A stretch of 64,000 nt of DNA from assembly GCF_001724605.1 (NCBI RefSeq), contig NZ_MEEX01000020.1:1-64000 (forward strand), given 5' to 3'. The notes below the pieces were generated by a model, which was not told the origin of the DNA, searched no databases, and saw only the letters and a list, made by a program, of their open reading frames with translations. The position numbers and the translations under genes are program-made. Shown in pieces: positions 8,155-15,981 of the stretch. Numbering within the stretch: position 1 is the stretch's first letter; each line of letters begins with the position of its first letter. This stretch comes from Phenylobacterium sp. SCN 70-31 (GTDB taxonomy: Bacteria; Pseudomonadota; Alphaproteobacteria; Caulobacterales; Caulobacteraceae).

Positions 8155-10050
8155 ATGTGGTCAGCGCTCGGACGTCTTGTCGCCCTCGCGACGCTGACGG
8201 TCGGCACGGCGGGCGTTGCGGCGCCGGCCCTGGCGGCTGCGACGACGGATCCGGGCGAGGCGTCTTACAAGACCTACTGCGCCGCCTGCCATGACATGCC
8301 GGACGTCACCCGCGCGCCCAGCCGCGCGACGATGGCGCGGATGTCCGGGGGTCAGATCCTCAACGCCATGATGACGGGCAAGATGACCGCCCAGGCCGCG
8401 GCGCTGAGCTCGAAGGAGATGGAGGCGGTCGCCGCCTACCTGTCGCCGCCGCGCCAGGCCGCCCACGACTGGGTCAAGACGATGTCGTGTCCGGCGCAGC
8501 GCCGCACGCCGAACCTGGCCGCTGCGAGCCCGGTCGGAAACTTCGGCTTCGACCCGAAGAACCGGCGCAACCTGTCGTTCGCCCAGAGCGGCTTCAAGCC
8601 GGGCGATCTGTCGCGGCTGCGGCTGGCCTGGGCCATCGCCTTCCCCGACACCGTGTCGATGCGCTCGCAGGCGGCGGTGGTGGGCACGACGCTGTTCGTG
8701 CCGGTGGGCGAGAGCGGCGGACGGCTGTTCGCTTTCGATGTCTCCGACCGCGCCAGGCCCTGCGTGCAGTGGGTTTATGAGGCCGGGCGGACGCTGCGCA
8801 GCAGCGCAGCCTTCGGCGTGCGCTCGGACGGCCGCGCCGTGGTCATGGTCGGCGACGCGGCAGGCCACCTGCACATGGTCGACGCCCGCACGGGCAAGCG
8901 CCTGTGGGAGACGCAGAGCGGGCTCTTCCCTACCTCGATCTCCACGGGCACGCCGGTTCTGGTCGGCGACCGCGTGATCGCGCCGTCATCGCAGTACGAG
9001 ATCATGGTCGGCGCCTCGGACGCCTACGAGTGCTGCAAGGTCCACGGCGGCGTCGTGGCGCTCGACGCCATGACCGGCCGGCGCCTCTGGACCTATCGCA
9101 CCATGGAGGCCGCCAGGCCGGTTCGTGATCGTGGCGACGGCCAGATGCTGTGGGGACCGTCCGGCGCGCCCGTCTGGACCTCGCCGGCCATCGATGTCGG
9201 CCGCGGCCTGGTCTATGTCGGCACCGGCGAGGCGACGTCGCCGCCGGCGCATCGCAACACCAACGCCCTGATCGCGATCGACCTGGCGACCGGCAAGGAA
9301 GCCTGGTCGTTCCAGGCGACGGCCGACGACATCTATCTGAGCGGCTGCAACCGCGCCCCGGTCGGCCGCAACTGCGTGCCGGCGACCGAGACCGTCTATC
9401 GCGATGTCGACTTCGGCGCCTCGGCCGTCCTCGCCAAGCGACCTGCCGGCGGCGACCTGCTGCTGGGCGGCCAGAAGTCCGGCGCCGTCTGGGCGATGGA
9501 TCCGGACCGCGGGACGGTGGTCTGGCGCACCGACCTGGGCGCCGGCGGGCCGGGCGGCGGCGTCCATTGGGGCATGGCGGCGGACGATCGCCGCGTCTAT
9601 GCCCCGATCACCCTGCCCGGCGACCCGATCCCCGGCCAGGACGTGCCCGCCCACATCAAGCACGGCCTCTACGCGCTGAACCTGGACAGCGGCGCGATCG
9701 ACTGGGCCTTCCATGTCGGTCCGACCTGCCCGCCCGAGCAGAAGGCGTTCACACCGTACTGCCAGCTCTACTTCGGGATGTCCGGCGCGCCCACCATCGT
9801 CGGGGACGCGGTGATCACGGGCGGCATCGACGGCCGGCTCTACGTCGTGGAGAAGGCGAGCGGGCGCCTGCTCTGGCACTACGACACGGCCCGCAAGTTC
9901 GACACGCTCAACGGCGTCGACGGCAACGGCGCGGCAATCGACAACGCCTCGATCGTCGCCGTGAACGGCCTGCTGATCGTAAACTCCGGCTACGGCCAGT
10001 TCGGCATGGGCGCAGGTAACGTCATGCTGGCGTTCGAGGCGGTCCCGTAG
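8155..10050 (+). CDS. Cytochrome c-PQQ quinoprotein dehydrogenase (PVA-dehydrogenase-like)
   Basis: Periplasmic quinoprotein of 631 aa. After a signal peptide ending near APALAAA comes a short cytochrome c domain with heme motif CAACH (Cys42, Cys45, His46). A PQQ-type beta-propeller with repeated (L)WxY/(A)W blades follows. A vicinal Cys pair (Cys293-Cys294, in YECCKVHGG) is typical of PQQ alcohol dehydrogenases. The order N-terminal heme then propeller matches polyvinyl-alcohol dehydrogenase (cytochrome) rather than methanol dehydrogenase. ATG 8155 has a GAGG site and starts directly at the signal peptide; ATG 8137 is an alternative. It likely oxidises a secondary alcohol to a ketone, passing electrons to periplasmic cytochromes. 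Confidence 0.85.
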   Translation: MWSALGRLVALATLTVGTAGVAAPALAAATTDPGEASYKTYCAACHDMPDVTRAPSRATMARMSGGQILNAMMTGKMTAQAAALSSKEMEAVAAYLSPPRQAAHDWVKTMSCPAQRRTPNLAAASPVGNFGFDPKNRRNLSFAQSGFKPGDLSRLRLAWAIAFPDTVSMRSQAAVVGTTLFVPVGESGGRLFAFDVSDRARPCVQWVYEAGRTLRSSAAFGVRSDGRAVVMVGDAAGHLHMVDARTGKRLWETQSGLFPTSISTGTPVLVGDRVIAPSSQYEIMVGASDAYECCKVHGGVVALDAMTGRRLWTYRTMEAARPVRDRGDGQMLWGPSGAPVWTSPAIDVGRGLVYVGTGEATSPPAHRNTNALIAIDLATGKEAWSFQATADDIYLSGCNRAPVGRNCVPATETVYRDVDFGASAVLAKRPAGGDLLLGGQKSGAVWAMDPDRGTVVWRTDLGAGGPGGGVHWGMAADDRRVYAPITLPGDPIPGQDVPAHIKHGLYALNLDSGAIDWAFHVGPTCPPEQKAFTPYCQLYFGMSGAPTIVGDAVITGGIDGRLYVVEKASGRLLWHYDTARKFDTLNGVDGNGAAIDNASIVAVNGLLIVNSGYGQFGMGAGNVMLAFEAVP

Positions 10051-10065
10051 TCCGTCGGGTGACAC

Positions 10066-10167
10066 CCTCATGCCGCTGTGCTTCGCCTTCCGCCAGTAGA
10101 AGGTCTCCTCGCTGATCCCGTGCCCCGGCACACCTCCGGCGTCGGGCTTCCAGCTTCCTTCTTCCAA
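10066..10167 (-). pseudogene. Remnant of an IS3-type transposase OrfA
   Basis: Read on the minus strand, this segment gives a peptide containing HGISEETFYWRKAKHSGM. This closely resembles the helix-turn-helix core of IS3-family OrfA proteins (HGIS-ATFY-WKAKYGGM), preceded by a degraded LEEGSWKPDAGG where LKEAEAG would be expected. There is no start codon or full-length frame and no OrfB nearby. The 283-bp gap after the quinoprotein gene otherwise holds no gene. I read it as a short insertion-sequence scar. Confidence 0.55.
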
Positions 10168-10333
10168 GCGCTCTTTCCACCCGGTTTGCACGTCGTGGTT
10201 TCGGCCTGCTTCCAAAGGCGAACCGACCCGGTCGGTGGCGACCGGCGAGTTCTACATCGGCTGACGGCACAGGAAGCGATGTAGCGGGGGCGAACTCGCC
10301 GCTATCCTGTCCGGCGGGAACGCGCTGCGAGCG

Positions 10334-10822
10334 CTATTCGCCGCCCGCGCCCGAGGCGCCCTTTCGCGGAAGCGGAGCAACGCGCCGCAGAACGTCGCGA
10401 ATTGCGATGCTGGAGTGGATGCGCGCCACGCCTGGCAATCGGGACAGGATCTGGTGATGGATCTGTTCGTAGGCCGCCGTGCCTTCGGCTGAGGTGCGCA
10501 GGATGTAGTCGGCGTCGCCCGTCATGAGGTAGCATTCCTCGATCTCCGGGTGCTTGCGGATCGCCGCCTCGAACTGTCGCATGGCGTCCTCGGTCTGACG
10601 CTCCAGCGTGATCCGCACGAACGCCACCACCTGTGCGGCCTGCTGATCCGCGATCAGGGCGGTGTAACCCAGGATGACCCCGCGATCCTCGAGGGATTTG
10701 AGGCGTCGCAGACAGGACGAGGGGGAGAGTCCCACCTCGGCCGCCAGCGCGGAGTTCGGCCGGCGACCATCCAGGCGCAGGATTCGTAGAATTTTTTGGT
10801 CGATGTGATCCAGGACGATCAT
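10334..10822 (-). CDS. Lrp/AsnC-family regulator of the dad locus
   Basis: Lrp/AsnC-type regulator, 162 aa from the ATG at 10822. It starts LDHIDQKILRILRLDGR, the classic Lrp helix, followed by an HTH (SALAAEVGLSPSSCLRRLKSL) and a C-terminal RAM ligand-binding domain (YLMTGDADYILRT). An in-frame extension upstream to 10924 is less likely, since it runs through the AT-rich promoter. It is divergent from alanine racemase and D-amino-acid dehydrogenase genes. This mirrors known dadR/dadXA layouts, in which the Lrp-type protein activates alanine catabolism in response to alanine. The family is certain, the role is inferred from position. Confidence 0.88.
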   Translation of the reverse strand: MIVLDHIDQKILRILRLDGRRPNSALAAEVGLSPSSCLRRLKSLEDRGVILGYTALIADQQAAQVVAFVRITLERQTEDAMRQFEAAIRKHPEIEECYLMTGDADYILRTSAEGTAAYEQIHHQILSRLPGVARIHSSIAIRDVLRRVAPLPRKGASGAGGE

Positions 10823-10951
10823 ATTATGCGAATTTACCTGCAAGATATTGCAACATGAAGTCAAATATGCGGGATAATCCACCGGTTTGGTGGGATATTC
10901 TGCAATCGTCCCGATATTTTTCACCGCGTCGATGGGTGTCGGGGAATATTC
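10823..10951. promoter_or_regulatory. AT-rich divergent promoter with repeated GATATT
   Basis: This gap is clearly AT-richer than its flanks. It contains three direct GATATT motifs (10844, 10894, 10913) and a GGGATAATCC element at 10871-10880. Repeated AT-rich half-sites are what an Lrp-family octamer typically wraps, so this is probably the control region for the divergent Lrp gene and the racemase/dehydrogenase operon. Confidence 0.45.
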
Positions 10952-12094
10952 ATGGGTCGTTGGGGTGACGAAGACGTCAGCGCACGCCTTACGGTCGATC
11001 TGGATGCTGTCGTCGAAAACTATAGGCGCATAGAGTCGACGTCCGCGCCGGCCGCGGTGGCTTCCGTCGTCAAGGCCAACGCCTACGGGCTTGGCGCCAT
11101 TGCGGTGAGCGGCGCCTTGTACGCCGCCGGATGTCGACGGTTCTTCACCGCTCAGTTGGGCGAGGCGCTCGCCCTGCGAAACGCGCTACCGGACGACGCG
11201 ACGTTCTACGTGCTCAATGGGCTCTGGCCGGGGACCGAGATCGAAGCGGCCCAGGCCGGCATCGTCCCTGTGCTCAATTCGCTCGACCAGGTGCGACGGT
11301 GGCGCCGCGTCGCGGCGTCGTGGGGCGGCCGCCTGTCGGCGATCCTCCAGATCGACAGTGGCATGTCCCGGCTCGGACTGACCAGGGAGGACGTGCGGGT
11401 GCTCGCCGGCGACCCCGACCTGCTGTCCGGGTTCGAGGTTCAGTTCGTGATGACGCACCTGGCCCTGGCCGACACCCCCGGCTCCTGTTGGAACGACATC
11501 CAGCTCGCGACCTTTGAAAAGCTGTCGAATCTGCTGCCAGCCATTCCGCGCAGCTTCGCCAATTCGGCGGCGGCGCTCACGCGCCCACAACGTCCTGGAG
11601 ATCTCGTCCGGGCCGGCATCGGGCTCTACGGGGGACAGGCCATCGCCAGCGGCCCGAACCCGATGCGGCGCGTCGTCGATCTGAGCGCGAGGGTGCTACA
11701 GGTCCGCGACGTACCGGCCAATACGGGCGTGGGCTACGGCATGACCCATGTGACGAGGGCGCCAGCGCGCATCGCGACGATTGCAGTGGGCTATGCGGAC
11801 GGCTGGCCGCGCAGGCTCGGCGGTCGTGGCGCGGCCTTTCTGGATGGACGCCGGTTGCCTGTCGTCGGCCGGATCTCGATGGACAGTATGACGCTGGACG
11901 TCACGGATCTCCCGCGTTCGGCGCTGGACGCCGGCGATTTTGTCGAACTGCTGGGGGAGAACCAGTCCCTGGAAGACGTCGCCGCCCAGGCTGGAACGAT
12001 CTCGTACGAGATTCTCACAAACCTCGGACCTCGCCTCGATCGCACCTACGCGCGGTACGGCGCGGGTCCTCTTGATGGGCGTGTTTACGCATGA
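10952..12094 (+). CDS. Alanine racemase
   Basis: PLP-dependent alanine racemase, 380 aa, interconverting L- and D-alanine. The N-terminal TIM barrel carries the PLP lysine in [12 protein letters not shown] (Lys41). The C-terminal domain has GVGYGMTHV with the probable catalytic tyrosine, [10 protein letters not shown] and [13 protein letters not shown]. The stop overlaps the start of the D-amino-acid dehydrogenase gene by four bases (ATGA), so the pair is translationally coupled. With the divergent Lrp regulator this is a catabolic (DadX-type) rather than a cell-wall (Alr) racemase by context. It would feed D-alanine to the next enzyme. Confidence 0.9.
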   Translation: MGRWGDEDVSARLTVDLDAVVENYRRIESTSAPAAVASVVKANAYGLGAIAVSGALYAAGCRRFFTAQLGEALALRNALPDDATFYVLNGLWPGTEIEAAQAGIVPVLNSLDQVRRWRRVAASWGGRLSAILQIDSGMSRLGLTREDVRVLAGDPDLLSGFEVQFVMTHLALADTPGSCWNDIQLATFEKLSNLLPAIPRSFANSAAALTRPQRPGDLVRAGIGLYGGQAIASGPNPMRRVVDLSARVLQVRDVPANTGVGYGMTHVTRAPARIATIAVGYADGWPRRLGGRGAAFLDGRRLPVVGRISMDSMTLDVTDLPRSALDAGDFVELLGENQSLEDVAAQAGTISYEILTNLGPRLDRTYARYGAGPLDGRVYA

Positions 12095-13347
12095 AGGTTG
12101 TCGTTCTCGGCGCCGGCGTGATCGGCGTCTCGACGGCGTGGTTCCTGGCCACGTCAGGCCACGAGGTCGTTGTCGTGGACCGCCAGTCCGACGTCGGTCT
12201 GGAGACGAGCTTCGCGAACGCCGGCGAGATCTCGCCGGGCTATGCTTCGCCGTGGGCGGCGCCGGGGGTTCCGCTGAAGGCGATCCGGTGGCTGATGATG
12301 GCGCATGCGCCGCTCATCCTGCGTCCCAAGGCCGACCTGGCGATGCTGAGTTGGTTCATGGCGACGCTGCGGAACTGTACAGGCGCGCGCTATGAGTTGA
12401 ACAAGCGCAGGATGGTGCGGCTCGCCGAGTACAGTCGCGACCAACTGATCGCGCTGCGTCAGGAGACGGGGATCGGGTACGACGAGCGGACGAAGGGAAC
12501 GCTCCAGCTCTTCCGAAAGCCCGCGCAGTTGGATGCCGCCGCCAAGGACATCGAGGTCCTGCGCGCGGACGGCATACCCTTCGAGATTCTGGACCGAGCG
12601 GGCTGTTTGGCTGTCGAGCCCGGCCTTGCTCGCAGCCGGGAGGATATCGCCGGCGGGCTCAGGTTGCCGGGCGACGAGACGGGGGACTGTTTCAAATTCA
12701 CCAACGCACTCGCCCGGCTAGCCGAGGCGCGTGGCGTGCGCTTCGAGTTCGGCCGCCGCGTCCTTCGGCTTCGGGAGGGGGATCGCGGCGTGGCGGCGGC
12801 CGTGACGGACCAGGGCGAGATCCACGGGGACGCCTTCGTCGTGGCGCTGGGGAGTTACTCGCCGGCGCTCGTACGTCCGTTCGGACTGCGGCTGCCCGTG
12901 TACCCCGTCAAGGGCTATTCCCTAACGGCCGATATCGCAGCCGAAGGCCTGCCGCCGGAGAGCACCTTGCTCGACGAGACGTACAAGATCGCCATCACCC
13001 GTCTGGGCGATCGCATCCGTGTGGGCGGAATGGCGGAGGTCTCGGGCTTCGAACGAACGCTCGACGCGCGCCGGCAACGGACACTGGACTACTGCCTGGA
13101 AGGTCTGTTCCCGGGAGCGGCCGACCTGTCGCAAGCCACATACTGGGCCGGCTTGCGGCCGATGACGCCGGACGGCACGCCGGTGGTCGGCGCCACCCAT
13201 GTCCCCAACCTCTATCTCAACACCGGACATGGAACGTTGGGCTGGACCATGGCCTGCGGTTCGGGGCGTATCGTGGCCGACCTGATCGGCGGCCACGCGC
13301 CCGGCATACGGTCGGACGATCTGGCTATCGCGCGGTATGCGAGGTAG
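12091..13347 (+). CDS. dadA: D-amino-acid dehydrogenase (DadA-type)
   Basis: FAD-dependent oxidoreductase of 418 aa, the usual DadA length. It opens with [18 protein letters not shown] (GxGxxG at residues 7-12), has an [16 protein letters not shown] segment typical of DadA, and ends with [18 protein letters not shown], the conserved C-terminal FAD-contact block. It oxidatively deaminates D-alanine and other D-amino acids to 2-oxo acids and passes electrons to the respiratory chain at the inner membrane. It is coupled to the racemase gene by a four-base overlap. A weak hairpin (13352-13376) follows the stop. Confidence 0.92.
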   Translation: MKVVVLGAGVIGVSTAWFLATSGHEVVVVDRQSDVGLETSFANAGEISPGYASPWAAPGVPLKAIRWLMMAHAPLILRPKADLAMLSWFMATLRNCTGARYELNKRRMVRLAEYSRDQLIALRQETGIGYDERTKGTLQLFRKPAQLDAAAKDIEVLRADGIPFEILDRAGCLAVEPGLARSREDIAGGLRLPGDETGDCFKFTNALARLAEARGVRFEFGRRVLRLREGDRGVAAAVTDQGEIHGDAFVVALGSYSPALVRPFGLRLPVYPVKGYSLTADIAAEGLPPESTLLDETYKIAITRLGDRIRVGGMAEVSGFERTLDARRQRTLDYCLEGLFPGAADLSQATYWAGLRPMTPDGTPVVGATHVPNLYLNTGHGTLGWTMACGSGRIVADLIGGHAPGIRSDDLAIARYAR

Positions 13348-13466
13348 CGAGACCGGCCCCTGCGCCACAGGGACCGGAACAGACATCCTCGAGCCAGACC
13401 TGCGTGCCGCAGAGCCGGACGTCGCCATTCATGCCGTCCCGCCAACGATCCCTTGTCTCGCGGATT

Positions 13467-13486
13467 AAGTGACGATAGCGTTACTT
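13467..13486. promoter_or_regulatory. TetR-type operator, copy 1
   Basis: AAGTGACGATAGCGTTACTT is a near-palindrome 41 bases upstream of the signal-bearing glutathione transferase. It matches the consensus AAGTRACGnTAnCGTKACTT shared with sites at 15146-15165 and 15844-15863. All three lie in promoters of the same small cluster, which also encodes a TetR repressor. Confidence 0.75.
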
Positions 13487-13526
13487 GTGAGCGGGGCGGG
13501 ATGGACCTCGCCTCAGGGAGGATCTC

Positions 13527-14309
13527 ATGAACAACCTCACGCGCCGTAGCGCCGGCCTTGCGGCTCTCGCCGGTCTGGCCGGCGGGACCGCAACGCAGGC
13601 CGCGCCGGGCAAGGGCGGGGCGTCGCTGCCCCCGATCGTCATCTATCACCTGGAGGGACGGCGCTCGGAGCGCGTGGTCTGGCTGATGGAGGAACTCGGG
13701 TTTCCGTATCGGCTGGAATTCAAGCGCGGCGACCTGCAGGGCTCGATGGACCTGATCCGCGAATTCAGCCCCATCGTCCCGATGGCTCCGACCGTGAAGT
13801 ACGGCGACCAGATCCTGGTCGAGTCGGGCGCGATCCTCGAACTCATCGTCAACCGCCATGCGCCGGGGCGGCTGCAACCCGGCCTCTCCAGTCGCGACTA
13901 TCCCCACTACCTGATGTGGATGCACTTCGCGGAGGGGTCTCTGGCTTCGCGCCTGTTCTCGGACTACCGCGCCTGGATGGCCAGGCCGCCGAAGGAACGC
14001 TCGCGGATGGTCGACTCCGAGGCCGTGGTCGAGTTCGCCGAAGCGTTCCTGCGGGAGCACCCGTGGTTTGGGGGGGCCGCCTTCTCGGCCGCCGACATCA
14101 TGATGCACTTCCCGCTGCGGGTGGCGACCGATCTCAACCTGGTGGACCGCGCGCAGTTTCCCAAGGTGGCGGAATGGAAGGCCCGGGTGGAGGCGCGGCC
14201 CGCCTATCGGCGGATGCTGGCCAAGGCGCGTCCCGACGGGATGATCGGATCGCTGCCCCCGCTGCCGCAGCATGCGCCTTCGGGACCGCGCCCTGCACAG
14301 CCGCGCTGA
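13527..14309 (+). CDS. Glutathione S-transferase with N-terminal export signal
   Basis: Glutathione-S-transferase-fold protein of 260 aa. The thioredoxin-like N-terminal domain (IVIYHLEGRRSERVVWLMEE) has the -ESGAILE- motif that contacts glutathione, followed by the helical C-terminal domain. Unusually, it is preceded by about 30 residues beginning NNLTRRSAGLAALAGLAGG. This is a twin-arginine-like, hydrophobic leader with an Ala-rich cleavage region. GST proteins are normally cytoplasmic, so a periplasmic location would be odd. GGGAGG precedes the ATG. An upstream palindrome suggests control by the TetR protein encoded next. The substrate is unknown. Confidence 0.85.
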   Translation: MNNLTRRSAGLAALAGLAGGTATQAAPGKGGASLPPIVIYHLEGRRSERVVWLMEELGFPYRLEFKRGDLQGSMDLIREFSPIVPMAPTVKYGDQILVESGAILELIVNRHAPGRLQPGLSSRDYPHYLMWMHFAEGSLASRLFSDYRAWMARPPKERSRMVDSEAVVEFAEAFLREHPWFGGAAFSAADIMMHFPLRVATDLNLVDRAQFPKVAEWKARVEARPAYRRMLAKARPDGMIGSLPPLPQHAPSGPRPAQPR

Positions 14310-14501
14310 CCCGCGCAGGCGGAGGCCCGGGCCGACCGACCGACGGGTGGCCGATCCACGTCCTCCGTCGGACGGCGCACGCGCCGGAGACGAGGGACAT
14401 CGGGGCGCGCGCCACCTGCCTCGACGCTGGACGCGGGCAGGCGGCCTCGGGGAAGATAGGGCGCCGGCGCAAGGGCGGTCGGCGGAGCCGGGCGGGGGCG
14501 C

Positions 14502-15116
14502 GTGGACAGGTCTGACAGATCGGAGCGGTCGGTGAAGGCCGTGCAGAAGCGCGTCAAGGGCGCCGAGCGGAGGGACTTGTTCCTGGAGGCCGCAGCGTCC
14601 ATCGTCCTGGATCAGGGCGTCGGGGCGGTGACCATGGAGGGCGTGGCCCAGCGGTGCGGCGTGAACAAGTCTCTGCCCTACCGCTACTTCGCCGACCGTG
14701 ACGCCGTGCTGGCGGCGCTGTTCGACCGCGAGCACGCCCGGTACGCGGCGTGGTGGGCCGAGGCGCTTCCGGCCGACCCCACCTTCGAGGCGGCGGTCAG
14801 GGCCGCGCTGCGCCATTGGTGCGCCCGCGCCGACGACACGCAGCAGCTCTACTTCAAGCTGGTCACCGACAACGGGCGCCTTCGCGAGCGGGCCCGGGGC
14901 ATCCAGGAGGAGAACGTCCGGGGCTGGGCGGCCGGGCTGGTGCGCACCTATGGCCTGCCGCCGGCGGTGGCGCGCCAGTATGCGTGGTTCATGGTGACCG
15001 GCGTCACCGGTTTCCTCGCGGCCCGCGACGGAGACGACGATGCGCTGATCGACACCGTGACGATCGCCGTCGTGGCCGGCGCGGAGGCGTTGAAGGCGCG
15101 GCACGCGGCGGCCTGA
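14502..15116 (+). CDS. TetR-family regulator
   Basis: TetR-type repressor of ~200 aa with an N-terminal helix-turn-helix (VTMEGVAQRCGVNKSLPYRYF) and a helical ligand domain. The start is uncertain. GTG 14502 gives 204 aa, while GTG 14532 has a better spaced GGAG six bases upstream and removes ten non-conserved residues. It lies between two glutathione-transferase genes whose promoters, with that of the following TonB receptor, carry the same palindrome. It is therefore the obvious candidate to bind those sites. No such palindrome lies immediately before this gene, so it may not be autoregulated. Confidence 0.85.
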   Translation: MDRSDRSERSVKAVQKRVKGAERRDLFLEAAASIVLDQGVGAVTMEGVAQRCGVNKSLPYRYFADRDAVLAALFDREHARYAAWWAEALPADPTFEAAVRAALRHWCARADDTQQLYFKLVTDNGRLRERARGIQEENVRGWAAGLVRTYGLPPAVARQYAWFMVTGVTGFLAARDGDDDALIDTVTIAVVAGAEALKARHAAA

Positions 15117-15140
15117 CCGCCGCAGGGGACTTGCGGGCAG

Positions 15141-15170
15141 CCCATAAGTAACGTTATCGTTACTTATGGG
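15141..15170. promoter_or_regulatory. TetR-type operator, copy 2 (30-bp palindrome)
   Basis: This is the strongest of the three operators. It has perfect 13-base arms (CCCATAAGTAACG and its complement) around a TTAT centre, with the 20-base core at 15146-15165. It sits 27 bases before the start of the second glutathione transferase and just after the TetR gene, where it would block the promoter of that transferase. Confidence 0.8.
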
Positions 15171-15197
15171 CGGGGAGTCGCCGCCCCGGAGGACACG

Positions 15198-15809
15198 ATG
15201 AAGCTGTACGGCGAAGACAATCCCGCGCCCAACCCCCGGCGCGTCCGTATCTTCCTGGCCGAGAAGGGGGTGCAGGTGGAGCTCGAGCGGGTGCCGATGC
15301 GCGAGCGGGCTCACAAGTCGCCGGCGTTCCTGGCGCGCAACCCGCTGGGGCAACTGCCCGTGCTGGAACTCGATGACGGCGGCCATCTCAGCGAGAGCGT
15401 CAGTATCTGCCGATATCTGGACGACGTCTCGCCCGGACCGTCGCTGTTCGGTGAGACCGCGTTGGAGCGGGCTCGGATCGACATGTGGATACGGCGGATC
15501 GAGTTTCAGTTGATGGCGCCGATCGGCCAGATCTGGCGGCACACCCATCCCCTGACCGCGGCGCTGCTGACCCAGTATCGGGACTTCGGCGAATCGAACC
15601 GGCCCCGGATCGCACAGATCTATGCCTGGCTGGACGACGAACTGCGCGAGCGTCCCTTCATCGCCGGCGACCGCTATTCGATGGCCGACATCGTCGCCCT
15701 GACCACGATGGACTTCGGCCTTTTCATCGGCGTGGAGATGCCGCCGGGCGCCGCCGCAGTACGCGAATGGCACGAGCGGGTGTCGGCCCGGCCCAGCGCC
15801 CAGGCCTGA
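15198..15809 (+). CDS. Glutathione S-transferase
   Basis: Cytoplasmic glutathione-S-transferase-fold protein, 203 aa, the typical size. The thioredoxin domain starts MKLYGEDNPAPNPRRVRIFL. The cis-Pro of the fold is in QLPVLEL and the glutathione-contacting SES motif in HLSESVSICRYL. The C-terminal helical domain has FIAGDRYSMADI, the N-capping box region. A GGAGG site precedes the ATG. The promoter overlaps a 30-bp palindrome. It is distinct from the exported GST two genes upstream. In such clusters GSTs often act on aromatic ethers, epoxides or isomerise ring-cleavage products; the substrate here is unknown. Confidence 0.88.
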   Translation: MKLYGEDNPAPNPRRVRIFLAEKGVQVELERVPMRERAHKSPAFLARNPLGQLPVLELDDGGHLSESVSICRYLDDVSPGPSLFGETALERARIDMWIRRIEFQLMAPIGQIWRHTHPLTAALLTQYRDFGESNRPRIAQIYAWLDDELRERPFIAGDRYSMADIVALTTMDFGLFIGVEMPPGAAAVREWHERVSARPSAQA

Positions 15810-15843
15810 CGCGGCGATTGTGGGCGCGCTTGTCACGCCCAAT

Positions 15844-15863
15844 AAGTGACGGTAACGTGACTT
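15844..15863. promoter_or_regulatory. TetR-type operator, copy 3
   Basis: AAGTGACGGTAACGTGACTT is a palindrome matching the sites at 13467 and 15146, here about 120 bases upstream of the TonB receptor gene. It suggests that receptor expression is co-regulated with the two glutathione transferases. Confidence 0.75.
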
Positions 15864-15981
15864 AGACTTAATTTGTTCGCCAGCTGGCGCGGAGCACCGG
15901 ACGCAGGTTCCGGCGAGCTCCGCTCGCCGGTCCCTGGCGCCAATCAAGAGCCGCCGATGGCGGCGAGGGGAAGGAACTGTG

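Noticed and set aside
13352..13376. Hairpin after the D-amino-acid dehydrogenase as a terminator
   Set aside because: The stem has mismatches and no T run follows, so it was not listed as a separate feature.
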